Below, piece by piece: positions 1-9,425 of a stretch of 64,000 nt of DNA. The notes under the pieces were generated by a model. The model was not told where the DNA came from and made no database searches. It worked only from the letters and a program-made list of their open reading frames with translations. Source of the stretch: Galbula dea (taxonomy: Eukaryota; Chordata; Aves; Piciformes; Galbulidae); assembly GCA_013399015.1 (NCBI GenBank), contig VWZX01000869.1, positions 799,394 through 863,393 on the forward strand. The letters run 5' to 3'. The position numbers and the translations under genes were made by a program. The number at the start of each line of letters is the position of its first letter. Position 1 is the first letter of the stretch.

Positions 1-1550
1 GGGGAGGAAGGAAAAAAAGTTTGGTCGGGTTCTCCTCTCGCCCGGTCCAGGTCCCCCCCCCGGGTCAGCTCCCGGCGCGGCGAGCGGGGCGGGGGGGAAG
101 GTGGGGTGTGGGATGAGGCAAGCCACAGACTGGTGACAGGGATGCCAATTTCCGCCGCCACTCCAAAAACTTGCTTAGGAAATGTTTTCATTTACAAGGT
201 TAATTTTCCTCCCTCTCTCACACACACACTCTCTCTCTTTCTCTCTCTTTTAAGTTCCTTATAAGACAAAGCTCTTCAGTCCTCTCGGCAGCAGCAGGGA
301 AGATGCCAGTGGAGATGTGCAAAATAAATAAGATTTGATCAGTTCAATCTGTAGCCCAAATCCATTATCTTTCTCTCGTTCCTTTTTTTTTCTCCTCCTT
401 TTCCTCTCTCCCCTTCTCCCCCTCCTCTCCTTAATCACTTCTTCGTCGTCTTCTCCTTCTTCGCGGTGGAGAGCCGAGCAAGCGGCGGCGATGAGACGGT
501 AAATTCAGTCACTCCCCCCCTCTCAGGCTTTCTCCGAGATCAAAGAGTCTCAAAGCGCAACTTTCTCGCTCGCTCGCTGGCTGGCTTGTTTCAGGCTCGT
601 GGATTTGTGTGGTGGTGTTGCTGTTGTTGTTGTTGGGGTTTTTTTGTTTGGTTGGTTGTTTTTTTATTGCGTTGATAATAGTTTGTTCATTGTGCAAAAA
701 ACGAGGTCGATCCAGTCTCTCCTTGTCCTTCCAGCACTTAGTCTAAGAGCAAGAAAGCGAATAATAAAAAGGAGTAAAGCCCCCATACATACATATACAC
801 CGGATGGGAAATGTCAGTCACTCCTCCACCTTCCAAACAGTCACAGATCAAACAGTGTCACCACCGGAGAGGACTACTTTTCTCTCTTGCTCTCCCTCTT
901 TTTTCCTCCACAAATCGAAGCTTCTTCTGATTCTAAATATCATGCAAACACATTTTTTTTATCATGGATTTTTTTTTTTGGCTGATCTTGATCTGCAACA
1001 GAAAAATAAAAAACAAAAACCAAACACCAAAAACCACACACACAAAAAAATTGCCAAAACCAAGAAAAACCCCCGAGAGTGTGTGCGAAGAGGGAGGGGG
1101 GGAGGCAGAAAAGATATTCACTGAGTGGGAGAGATTAACGTGAACTGTCCCCCCCCTTTAAACTCCTGGGAGAGAAAAGAGATCCACTCTCCCTCTCTTC
1201 TCTTTTCACTGAAATATAACACACATTCGGATCCCAGGGCTCTCAGACAGTCTCAACTGATAGACAGACACATCGAGCTGCTTTTCCTGCTTCAGTTTGT
1301 TACTCCTCCTCCTCTTGCCCACGTCACCCTGACAATTACAAATAGGTCTCACACAAACCCATACCTGTCAATCTTTTTAATTGCTTTGTTTTCTTTTTTC
1401 CCCCCCTTTCCCAGAGCTAAACAATATGACAAAAAGAAAGAACTCTTAATACAGCACAGCATAAAAGATTTCTCATGTGAGACACGCGTTGAAGGAGTTG
1501 TTATTATAATCCACTTGCTAAAGTGCTTGTGCAAGACGCATGTGCCGGTT
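1..1550 (-). other. candidate 5' non-coding exon/promoter region of divergent TSHZ1
   Basis: Pyrimidine-rich on the plus strand (CT tracts at 211-252 and 370-460), hence purine-rich on the minus strand, with a GC-rich block at about 1-110 and another at 470-600. This UTR-like composition fits the position where the divergent TSHZ1 5' end is expected from mammalian synteny. I looked on the minus strand for the start of TSHZ1 coding sequence and did not find it, so any coding part would lie left of the window. The assignment rests on synteny, not on sequence identity. Confidence 0.3.
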
Positions 1551-2279
1551 TAACTTCGGCAGAGGTCTTGTTCCAGCAAAGTTAAAAAAAAAAAAAAGCA
1601 GAAGATGATACCTCGCTATGGCACAAGTCTAACCGGCGTTGAATTAAAAATGATTTGTGGGAGATTACGGTTCATCCTTATCTTAAAATACCAACAGATT
1701 GCAGAGCAAGAACTGCAGCATCCGAAACATACTGCTAATAGATTTTGCACTGTGTGTCTGGGGATTTATATAATGTTAACTGCGAGAACAGAAGGGTCCT
1801 TCCTTTTCCTTCTTAAGTCAAAAAAGCAAATGAAACCAACCCAGCTGATTCCTTACGGAAAACCTTCAGGTCTGCAAAGGAAAACACTCAGAACTGCAAT
1901 TTTGCTCTTTCGGGCAGAAGAGTATTATTTTTTCTTTTAATTATTAATACCGCACAATTAAGCAATGAGCTGCTTATACTGGTAGGATGGAGTTAGTTCT
2001 CGGACTTACACGTGAGCTCCTCCGACATCGGTGCAACATCTTTATTACATTACCTCCCACCCTCCACGCAGTTGTACCCAGATGGGATTGCCAACTCTAC
2101 CATAACATTTACTTTGATCCCTTGACCCAGTTGACTTCCTGCGCAGGTTCCCTCTCCCAAATGTACTCTGCAGCAAAAGCTGTTTTGGGCTTGTTTTGCT
2201 TTTTGAAGGAGAAAGAATAGGAAAAAAAAGTTTTCTGACGTGAAAAAAAAACGGGGGAAACCCCTGCACCCGAACAACC
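1551..2279. other. intergenic spacer between the two promoter blocks
   Basis: Moderately AT-rich sequence with a poly-A run near 1583 and no recognised gene or repeat family. It separates the left polypyrimidine block from the GC-rich PTGR3 promoter. Confidence 0.4.
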
Positions 2280-2597
2280 TGACAGCAGCCTGTCAGCCTT
2301 CCCCTCCTCGCAGGAGGGGGCGGCGGGAGGGGCTTCTCCGCCGAAGGGCACCCGGTGCAGCTTTCCCGGTGCCGGCGGCGGTCAGAGCTTCGCTCGGTTA
2401 ACTCTCCTTCAGGGGCCGCGTGCCGAGCCCGCCTCAGCACCCCGTCGGCCACCGCCGCTGCGAACGCCCCACTCCCCTGCGCCCGCCCGCACGGCGCTGC
2501 CTAACGGCTCGGGGTTGATTCGTATCACCTTGCGAGGAAGTGAACGTTTCGCACGGAAGGGGCGGAGCTTGCGCTCGCAGGCAGCGGCTCCGCGGCG

Positions 2598-2629
2598 GCA
2601 GCTAATAACAACATGAGGAGATTAGCTGC
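2598..2629. promoter_or_regulatory. 9-bp perfect inverted repeat with TAAT/ATTA cores
   Basis: GCAGCTAAT at 2598-2606 and its exact reverse complement ATTAGCTGC at 2621-2629 are separated by a 14-base spacer. Both arms carry a homeodomain-type TAAT core beside AGCT. It lies about 600 bp upstream of the PTGR3 start codon. The role is inferred. Confidence 0.35.
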
Positions 2630-2647
2630 AACTTCACTTCTCTAACC

Positions 2648-2669
2648 TTATCTATCTGATAATTTATCG
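2648..2669. promoter_or_regulatory. cluster of GATA-factor motifs
   Basis: TTATCT (2648-2653), CTATCT (2652-2657) and TGATAA (2657-2662) each match WGATAR on one strand, and TTATCG (2664-2669) is a near match. Three consensus sites in 15 bases is dense, and they sit just after the inverted repeat. Confidence 0.35.
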
Positions 2670-2683
2670 TGCTTTCCTCCTAC

Positions 2684-2700
2684 TTTTTTTTTTTTTTTTT
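2684..2700 (+). repeat. poly(T) tract, 17 bases
   Basis: Uninterrupted T run in the promoter region, just after the GATA cluster. Confidence 0.9.
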
Positions 2701-3032
2701 GGTAGAAAGATAACCTCTTTTTGTAAACTAAAGAACAGGGCGGAGGGGGGGATCGAGGCGGTTCTCTTTCTGTCTTGCTTTTTAAATCCCTTAGTCAGAG
2801 GCAGCGTGCAAATTAAAACCGACCTTTAGGAAAAAATGCAGTCTTTCGTACACCTGCCTCACTGACAGACAGAGGCCGAGCTCGGTTGCCGTCCTAAGAC
2901 GTGGCGGCGGTGGCAGGCAAGGGCTGGTAGTGCCCCTCTGGTGAGGTGAGGCGGCCAGCCTCTCTCCTCGGCGGCAGAAGACGAGCAGCTGCAGGGGACC
3001 ATCTTTCCGCCGCACCTCTGGCGGCGATCCGG

Positions 3033-3034
<2 letters not shown>

Positions 3035-3063
<29 letters not shown>

Positions 3064-3066
3064 GGG
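3035..3066 (+). repeat. (GGCT)n microsatellite
   Basis: About seven GGCT units in tandem, in the likely PTGR3 5' UTR or promoter about 160 bp before the first in-frame ATG. Confidence 0.9.
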
Positions 3067-3225
3067 TGGGGAGGACGGAGGCAAACTGCAGCTGGCTGCA
3101 TAGGTCTTTATTTACATACACAAATAGCTGTGTGCGGAGAGTTTTCTCCTGCCGGCTCAGTGGGTTCTGCGAGCTGCCTGGAGAATCCTGAGCCAGGAGA
3201 GGGGAGAGGAGAGCCGAGGCAGGGC

Positions 3226-3545
3226 ATGAGTTTTAGTGCAAAAAGCGGCGTTTTGCTGAGTTCCCGCGCACTGCGGTGCTGGTGGCGGCGGCAGCAGCAG
3301 CAGCAGCAGCCGCCCTGCCCTGCGGAGGGTCCCGCCTGGTCCTACTTCAGTGGCAGCCGGCCGCGGCCCATTCTGGACATGTCCTACTCCCGTCATTTTC
3401 TGGATTTCCAGGGCTCATCCATCCCCAGCTCCATGAAGAAGCTGGTGGTGACTAAGCTGAGCCAAAACTTCAGGGAAGCTGTTACCCTGCAGCAGGACTC
3501 GCCTGTGCCACTCCCAGGAGACGGAGACCTCCTTGTCAGGAACAG
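3226..3545 (+). CDS. PTGR3: PTGR3 (ZADH2) prostaglandin reductase 3, coding exon 1
   Basis: First coding exon of a predicted 414-residue protein. From residue 52 (Met at 3379) it closely matches what I know of vertebrate PTGR3/ZADH2: the conserved MSYSRHFLDFQG segment, then KLVVTKLS, NFREAVTL and PVPLPGDGDLLVRNR. The exon ends AACAG before gtgagc (donor 3546-3547) and leaves a phase-2 junction whose Arg codon is completed by the first base of exon 2, which supports the splice. Two in-frame ATGs are possible. ATG 3226 (G at -3) gives 51 extra residues, rich in Ser/Arg and containing six Gln. ATG 3379 (G at -3) gives a 363-residue protein. The human protein is about 377 residues and starts roughly 14 residues before the conserved Met, with no clear counterpart of the long leader seen here. 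The coordinates given use the upstream ATG; the start is the least certain part of this model. Confidence 0.85.
3292..3309 (+). repeat. (CAG)6 run encoding poly-Gln
   Basis: Six CAG codons in the PTGR3 frame, preceded by two CGG codons. If ATG 3226 is used they encode Gln6 (residues 23-28). If ATG 3379 is used the run lies in the 5' UTR. Confidence 0.9.
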
Positions 3546-3899
3546 GTGAGCGCCCACCTGCCAGCCCTCTTCCCCATATAGCCCTGGCCCCGCGGCGGCC
3601 TCCTCCGGCTTCTCGCACCCTGTGGCCTGCTCTCTCACACACGCTCCCTCGCTTTGGAGACTGGCTCCGAAGTTGTACCAACCGCCATCTGGCGACTGTT
3701 AATTTAATTTTATTGTTGTTCTTGTTGTTTTGGACAGCCGGTACTACAGTCCGGTCGTCCCATCCACGTGCGTGGGGGTGGCACTTCCTCCTCCTCCTCT
3801 CTCAGGCGGGTGTGTGGGAGGGTGTGCGTTGCTCCTGGCGTAAGCTTGCACGAAGGAGGGGAAACACCTCAGGGCCCCTGTGCCGAGGCGGGGAACTTT

Positions 3900-4470
3900 A
3901 ACATTCAGTGAGAGCCAAGCAGGGAATGAGACGCCGAGAAGCGCTTGCAAGTCCCTTTCCAGGTTCCTGCCCGGGCTCGTTCCACGCCTGTAGTCCCCGC
4001 GACGTGTGTCCCCATCGTACTCGCAGAGCTCTCTCGGGGACGATAACGTGCCCCGGGCAGCTGCTCTCCTCTGTGCGACCCCGTGCCTGGTGCGCTGCGT
4101 GCCTTTCTCCTCCCTCCTCTCAACCTTCTCCCCGGCCCGGCGTTGCCTGCCCGCCACTAACCCTCCGCCAGTCGTGACTCACCGGGGGGGCAGAGGGCCG
4201 GGGCTTGCCGCCCTGCTAGCCCCGGCGGCCGCGGCACCACACCCGCCCCTGCGCGCCAAAAGCGGGCGGTGGAGAGGGGGCAGGGCGGCCGCAGGGCCTC
4301 GGTCTCGGCCTGACTCAGCGGGACGCGAGCCCGTAGTTGTTGGCGGCCTTCAGAGTGGAGCCTCTTAGTCGGGCGGAGAGTAAGGAGGTGACATTTTGCT
4401 TAACATAATACGCCGTAAATCGTGCGCTAGCCCTAGGACTGCGCGTCAGGCGCAGTGACCGGCTCGCCGT
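3900..4470. promoter_or_regulatory. CpG-rich block at the start of PTGR3 intron 1
   Basis: Dense CpG sequence continuing the promoter island into the intron. It contains an E2F-like GCGCCAAA (4253-4260), an AP-1 TGACTCA (4175-4181) and TGACTCAGC (4311-4319), which fits both AP-1 and the antioxidant-response core TGACnnnGC. The function is inferred from motifs only. Confidence 0.45.
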
Positions 4471-7129
4471 GAAATGAAGACTCTAAGGAAAAAATGTGCC
4501 TCTCTCCCAAGCTATCTCCATAAACTTGTTTGTTCTCGGTGGCTTCTTTCTAGACACTGTCGTTCCTTAAGCTAAAAGTAAGCCTTTTAAAGTTCAGAGG
4601 CTTCTCTGCCCACGAGGGGAAGCAGAAACTCTGGGAACTTAGGAGCAGACTGCATGGCTGGCACAGAAGAGAGCAGCACCCTCAGGTTCTTGTCAAGCAA
4701 GGAAGTCGTAGTAATGCAATAGTTCGCTGTGCTCTCCGTTGGAGCTTAAAGATGTCAAAAAGCACTAAGTTGGCTTGAGGACAATGCTGGAAGTTCTGTT
4801 GAGGCAGTATGTGTCTGTATGTGTATACTGTGCATTTGTAATCTCTATCCTCTGTCCATATGTAACACATAAATACATAGTAAAGAAGGGGTAAAGAGAA
4901 GGAAGACCAGGGACTCCTCCAGGAGCTGACGAGAAAGCTTCTGTGGCACTTGAATCCGATGCTGACATATCCCACTAGAATTTCTGAGACCAAAAATTCC
5001 CTCCAAACCTCAAAGCCTAAAACATTGTGTTGATGCATCTGCTAATGACCATGAAACAGCCATCAGGCTGGAGTTAAATTCCTTTTTGTGGAAGAGGTTG
5101 AAAGACTTGAGTTGCAAGTAGGAAGTCTCGGGCAGTGCAAGGCAGAGCAACGTCCTGGTTTCTCACCCTACCTTCCCNTTTTAATTTATGTTTTTTTACA
5201 TGGCTTCCAGTATAACTCTCCATTTCTCCCTCTCCTCTTTGCCGGGTGGGCTCCCTGGGTGCTAGGAGGAAGTGCACATCTCGTCGTAGAAGGGCTGGGG
5301 CGCAGAGCTCATACTTGAGTGAAGGCAGGAACTGGTCCACAGGTTCAGGCAGCTGATTACTGGGTTTTAACACATCAGCCGCTTACATACATGTTCCTGT
5401 ACAGACACATGCACGAGTGGGGATGGAGAGAAAGGAGAGGCAAGTAACAGAGTCTAGATTTAGAGTTCATACCTTTTGTGCTATTTGGGGTTCTGTGGCA
5501 TTTCCTCCCTATATATTATTATTTTCTGGAGAATATCACAGAAGACATGGGATCACATTACTGAAAAACATTCTCTATATACAAGCTGCATCAGGAAGTG
5601 AGTTCTGAATATTTCGCTCTCTTGTCACTCTGGGGAAGCATTTTTCCATCCTGAAAGGATGAGTCCCTGACTCTACTTAGTTTTTAAAAGCACAAACCCT
5701 AAATACAACTATACACTTTCTAATAGGTAGAAGCATACAATTAAAACCAAAACAATAGAAGACAAGTTCCAAGAGTGCATTTGCAGATTTGTTCATTTTA
5801 GTCCCAGTCATGCCCATGAATAGTATTAATTGCTTTGAGCTTTTTATGCAAAACAATCCTCATCCACCATAATATGATCTGGGTTTGGATTTAGGGAAAT
5901 TAAAATGGACTGAGTTCCTTTATGGATAGATATTTTAAAATAAGGTGAAATTAGGGGAACTTTCCTCCCCTCTTTACTCTCCTTTAGAGAACTAAGCCAG
6001 CAACCCTTATTTCTGCTTTTTTATAAAGAAGAAATTAAACCATCTTTTACTCCGAAATTCTTCAAAACTAGAAATCGATTACAAAAGCCAAAACACCCAA
6101 CTTTGATTTTGTGTAGGAGAGGAGGAGGAGGGCAAAAGGTGAATAAAAACCCCCTTAATTAAGCCATTTAAGCTTTGTATGTCTGTCCTGGTTTGGTGGG
6201 CTGGGTGTGTGGGGGGGAAGGTTCCTCCATTTTATTGCAGGAGAAGGACCCAAAGGCTATTTAGATTTGGTCCTTTTTAACGTTGTTGTGGGATTTTCAA
6301 CATTTTCTTGAGGAAGTGATACATTTAGTTTCCAGATACCTGTAAGGATTTACTGTTGGGCTGGAAGATGGAAACAAAGTTTAGAAAAGAGGTTCATAGA
6401 TTGAGAAAGTTTTTTGAACCAAGGAACTCTAATGGATCACAGTGGGAAAAGTGGAGGACTATTCCTGCTGAGTGTTTGGTCTGAAGAATGTTTTCTTGCG
6501 TAGTACTGGTTTGGATGACTTTGTTTTGTCTATGTTTAATGCTGTGGTGCTGGTTTTCAATGTCTCACGCTTTGTTGTGGTATGAAAAGCAGCATTTCCT
6601 CCCCTTGGCAGTGTCCTGTTTTCTGCAATAAACAGTTACAAGGGGGTTCAACTCTGTTGAGCATAAATAAGATGGGGAACTCAGTGTGCGTTATTATTTT
6701 GTGGAAAAAAATAGCTTTTTTTCCCCCACCTCAGGTTTACATCTTAAAATGTTGAAGGAGCAAGCTGTGCTTAGAAACTGCTAAATTAAATAGTACATTT
6801 TAAGAAAGTAAAATAAGGCAATATAAAAGATTTAGAAGGGGTCTTAAAACCCATCAGCAGCCAAGTAGTTGTTACTTTTGATACTGAGAAGGAGAGAGCA
6901 GAGAAGTTAGTAAACTAATCTTCAACTTCTAAGTTGTACTTACCCCTACTTTTAAAAGCAAAATAATATAAGAAACCTCCCTTCTGTCAGGTAGAATGAT
7001 AAGGCAAATTAGACAATACGTTTTAATCCAGACGCTGTATACAATCATTTTAATGTGTGAGGAAACTAAACAATCTACAATGCCAACAGGAGTTTTGTGT
7101 TTACACTTAATAAAAAGGGAGTTTAAATT
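4471..7129. other. AT-rich intron 1 interior
   Basis: No exon, named repeat or island recognised. An N stands at 5178. A short G-rich patch occurs near 6200-6230. Confidence 0.5.
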
Positions 7130-7149
7130 GGGGGGGAGGGCTGGACGGC

Positions 7150-7970
7150 AGTCTTTATTGATTACTGATGATGAGGGCAGGAGCACAGGGAGAACCACTT
7201 CCCAAGGCCCAGCAATCTCGCAGGGAGCGGGTGCGTGTGTCCGTGTGTGCGGGGGACATGGGGGGTGGGTAGCGCAGCAGGGCAGCGCACATGCCTTTGT
7301 CCGCCCCAGCCCCTGCCAGCCGCCGCGGTAGCGGGCACAGCGGGCAGGGCTGTCCGAGGGAGCGGTGCATCGGCCGCGCCGCGGAAACTCCTCAACTTAA
7401 CCGGTGCTGTGGAGGCGTGCGGGCAGCACCAACCTGTGCGCAGCGGCCCCTGGAGCCTCACGCACAAGCAGCGGTGCAGCCCGTGCGGGGAAACGTTTGC
7501 ATCCTCCCCGGCTCCAGAACAAAAGCAACGGTGCGTGTGCTGGAGTCCTGCTCGGCAGGAGTCTGACCCGCTACGCGGCTTAGCTACTTCCCGCATGAAA
7601 AGTTTGTGTCCTCGGAGGGTTATTTACCTGCTTTTGTCCTCTCCTTGCTGCAACGCAGCGCTGAGAAGGGGAAACTCCGGGAGGGAGGGAGGGAGAGAGA
7701 GACGGGGGTCGGTACTGTTATTGCTACTCTGCACCCTTCTCCGGGGTGCTCCGCCTCATCCGAAGNGCCTTTGGGTTGGGGCCGGGGGCTAGTGTGGGGG
7801 GCAGAGGGAGCGCCTGGGAGCTGCCCTGAATGCTACCGAGACAGCCCCTAGCTGGGTGAAGGGACGAGACTGGGGAGGGGGCGAGCACAGCTCCCGCTGG
7901 CCTCTCGCCCTGTGCTCCCCTCCACAGAAGTTGAGGTGTAAAAGCGGGAGGAGGCTTACGAGCTGCGGCA
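7150..7970. promoter_or_regulatory. second intronic CpG island
   Basis: A sharp rise in GC and CpG density inside otherwise AT-rich intron, with CG-dense runs near 7320-7390 and 7470-7600 and an N at 7766. It is about 4 kb from the exon 1 promoter, so it is a separate island. Open frames on both strands here fit high GC content and none resembles a known protein. An alternative or antisense promoter is the likely reading. Confidence 0.5.
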
Positions 7971-9425
7971 CGTCTTGCTTTGGTGCTCCCAGACCTGCGT
8001 CCTTGTACCCAAGGGACAGGGTTTGTGTCTCGGAAGCAGCTCGCTCCTCCGCTATCGATTTTTATAGATCTTTTAGCAGTAGTGTCCGTTAGTTACCTTA
8101 AAGCAGGGTAATAGGAGATTTTTTGTATCTACGAACAAGGCACAAGCGTTTTTGTTGCAGCAGAGCATGAAGTAAAGGGAGAATTAAAAAGAGCACAGTC
8201 ACTTTCACCTATTGTATGCATGGATGTTGATACGGATGTATCTTTTTGTATGTAACACATCGCGTTGGTGACAGTTAAAGGCTCCCCATGCTGTAGTGAA
8301 TAAAGTAAAAATGAGCAAAGCAGCTTTAGTTCTTGCTGTGTGTGCAAGCAAGTTAAAACTACACATACCTATATTTTGAGCCCGTTACTAACTGCAACAA
8401 TTAAAAGTTCACTGTTTGCATACTCCTGAAGCTTTTGCATGGTATCGGGTACACCTTTCAGTATATCACTTCCACATCTAGTGAAAGTCCTGGTGTTTTC
8501 TATTGTGTTTCTTTTTTCACATTTTCAGGTTAACAGAATCTTCCTGTCTCTCTTCCTTTTCCTCTGTAGATATTCTTATGGTTTAAAAAAAAAAAAGTGT
8601 TACTAAAATACTGTGTTTAAGGTAGATTGCAAGTTTCTTATAGGCATTATCACCTAGTGCTAAATCAGGTGAGAATGTCTCTGTCTTTTCCTAGAAAAAT
8701 AAATAGCATACATTTTCACCTGTTAGAGGTCAGTAGGACTTGATACTCAGTATTATAATTTTAGTCCTTCTCTGCAAGGTTGTTTTGATGTGTTGCAACT
8801 AATTTATATAAAGAAAAATATTTTAATGTTGACATTAGCTACATCAGAAGGCAAATTTGCTGTAGTGACTCCATCAATTAAAAAGTACTTGCCTACAGTA
8901 ACATGACCTTGCAAATGACAGCGATAGTTAATATGATCATTAGTCATTAACAGTATTATATTCAAAAATGTAAATTTGTTGCCAGAATCCACATATTTAC
9001 CGCTTTGCATGTTTTATTCTTCAGTGTTTTCACATCTTATATAAAGTGGTCAATAATTTTTCATCTTTTAATCCTGTACAGAATCATTTTTGGTTTGGAC
9101 AAATGGATCTCAGGAAAATAGAAGTTGGGTTTTGGGTTTGGGGCTTTTTTGTTGTTTTTTTTTTTTTAATTTGGTTTGGTTGGGGTTTTTTTGGGCTGGT
9201 TGTATTTTTGGGTTTTTTAGCAAGTTTATCTTTAATTCTGGAGTAATAGAATGTAAACTACAAAAGTCTGATGGAAGTAGTCTCTGAAGTGTACTCATTG
9301 TTAAAATATACCACTAATCAGAAAAAAGTCTCATACTTATCCCACAAATTTAAATTCAAAGTTTCTCATGTGACAAAGATTTGGTAAGGAATACATCTTG
9401 TTAATACATGTTTGTTTTCTTCTAG
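7971..9425. other. AT-rich 3' part of intron 1
   Basis: No gene recognised. It includes a T/G-rich low-complexity tract at 9125-9220, about 200 bp upstream of the exon 2 acceptor. Confidence 0.5.
9125..9220 (+). repeat. T/G-rich low-complexity tract
   Basis: Almost only T and G over about 95 bases, with a 14-T run. Apparent hydrophobic open frames here are artefacts of this composition. Confidence 0.8.

Larger units (their letters stand above)
2280..3225 (+). promoter_or_regulatory. GC-rich PTGR3 promoter / 5' UTR region, likely bidirectional
   Basis: CpG-rich sequence directly upstream of PTGR3 exon 1. There is a GC box GGGGCGG at 2559-2565 next to an ETS-type CGGAAG at 2554-2559, and a second ETS-like GGAAGTG near 2536. 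These are typical of TATA-less housekeeping promoters. A 9-bp inverted repeat (2598-2629) and a GATA cluster (2648-2669) lie between the GC box and exon 1. Known synteny: in mammals PTGR3 and TSHZ1 are transcribed divergently, so this block probably serves both genes. The transcription start cannot be fixed from sequence alone. Confidence 0.6.
3546..9425 (+). other. PTGR3: PTGR3 intron 1 (GT-AG, 5,880 bp)
   Basis: Single intron between the two coding exons, opening with gtgagc and closing with ttctag. It interrupts an Arg codon in phase 2. It contains two GC/CpG-rich blocks (about 3900-4470 and 7150-7970), annotated separately, AT-rich stretches between them, and two ambiguous bases (N at 5178 and 7766). 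No other coding exon was recognised inside it. Confidence 0.9.

Noticed and set aside
599..985. Hydrophobic open frame with poly-Cys/Val/Phe
   Set aside because: Produced by GTT/TTG and T homopolymer composition; no ATG context or family match.
1..2600. Minus-strand search for the TSHZ1 initiator exon
   Set aside because: No ATG followed by the basic TSHZ N-terminus was found; only synteny supports TSHZ1 here.
6180..6240. GTCCTGGTTTGGTGGGC resembling the start of avian endogenous-retroviral LTRs
   Set aside because: The similarity stops after about 15 bases, with no LTR body, target duplication or partner LTR.
7162..7792. Long open frames on both strands at 7.2-7.8 kb
   Set aside because: Explained by the CpG island's high GC and scarcity of stop codons; no protein similarity recognised.
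9046..9287. Trp/Phe-rich membrane-like open frames
   Set aside because: They lie in a T/G low-complexity tract inside the PTGR3 intron.
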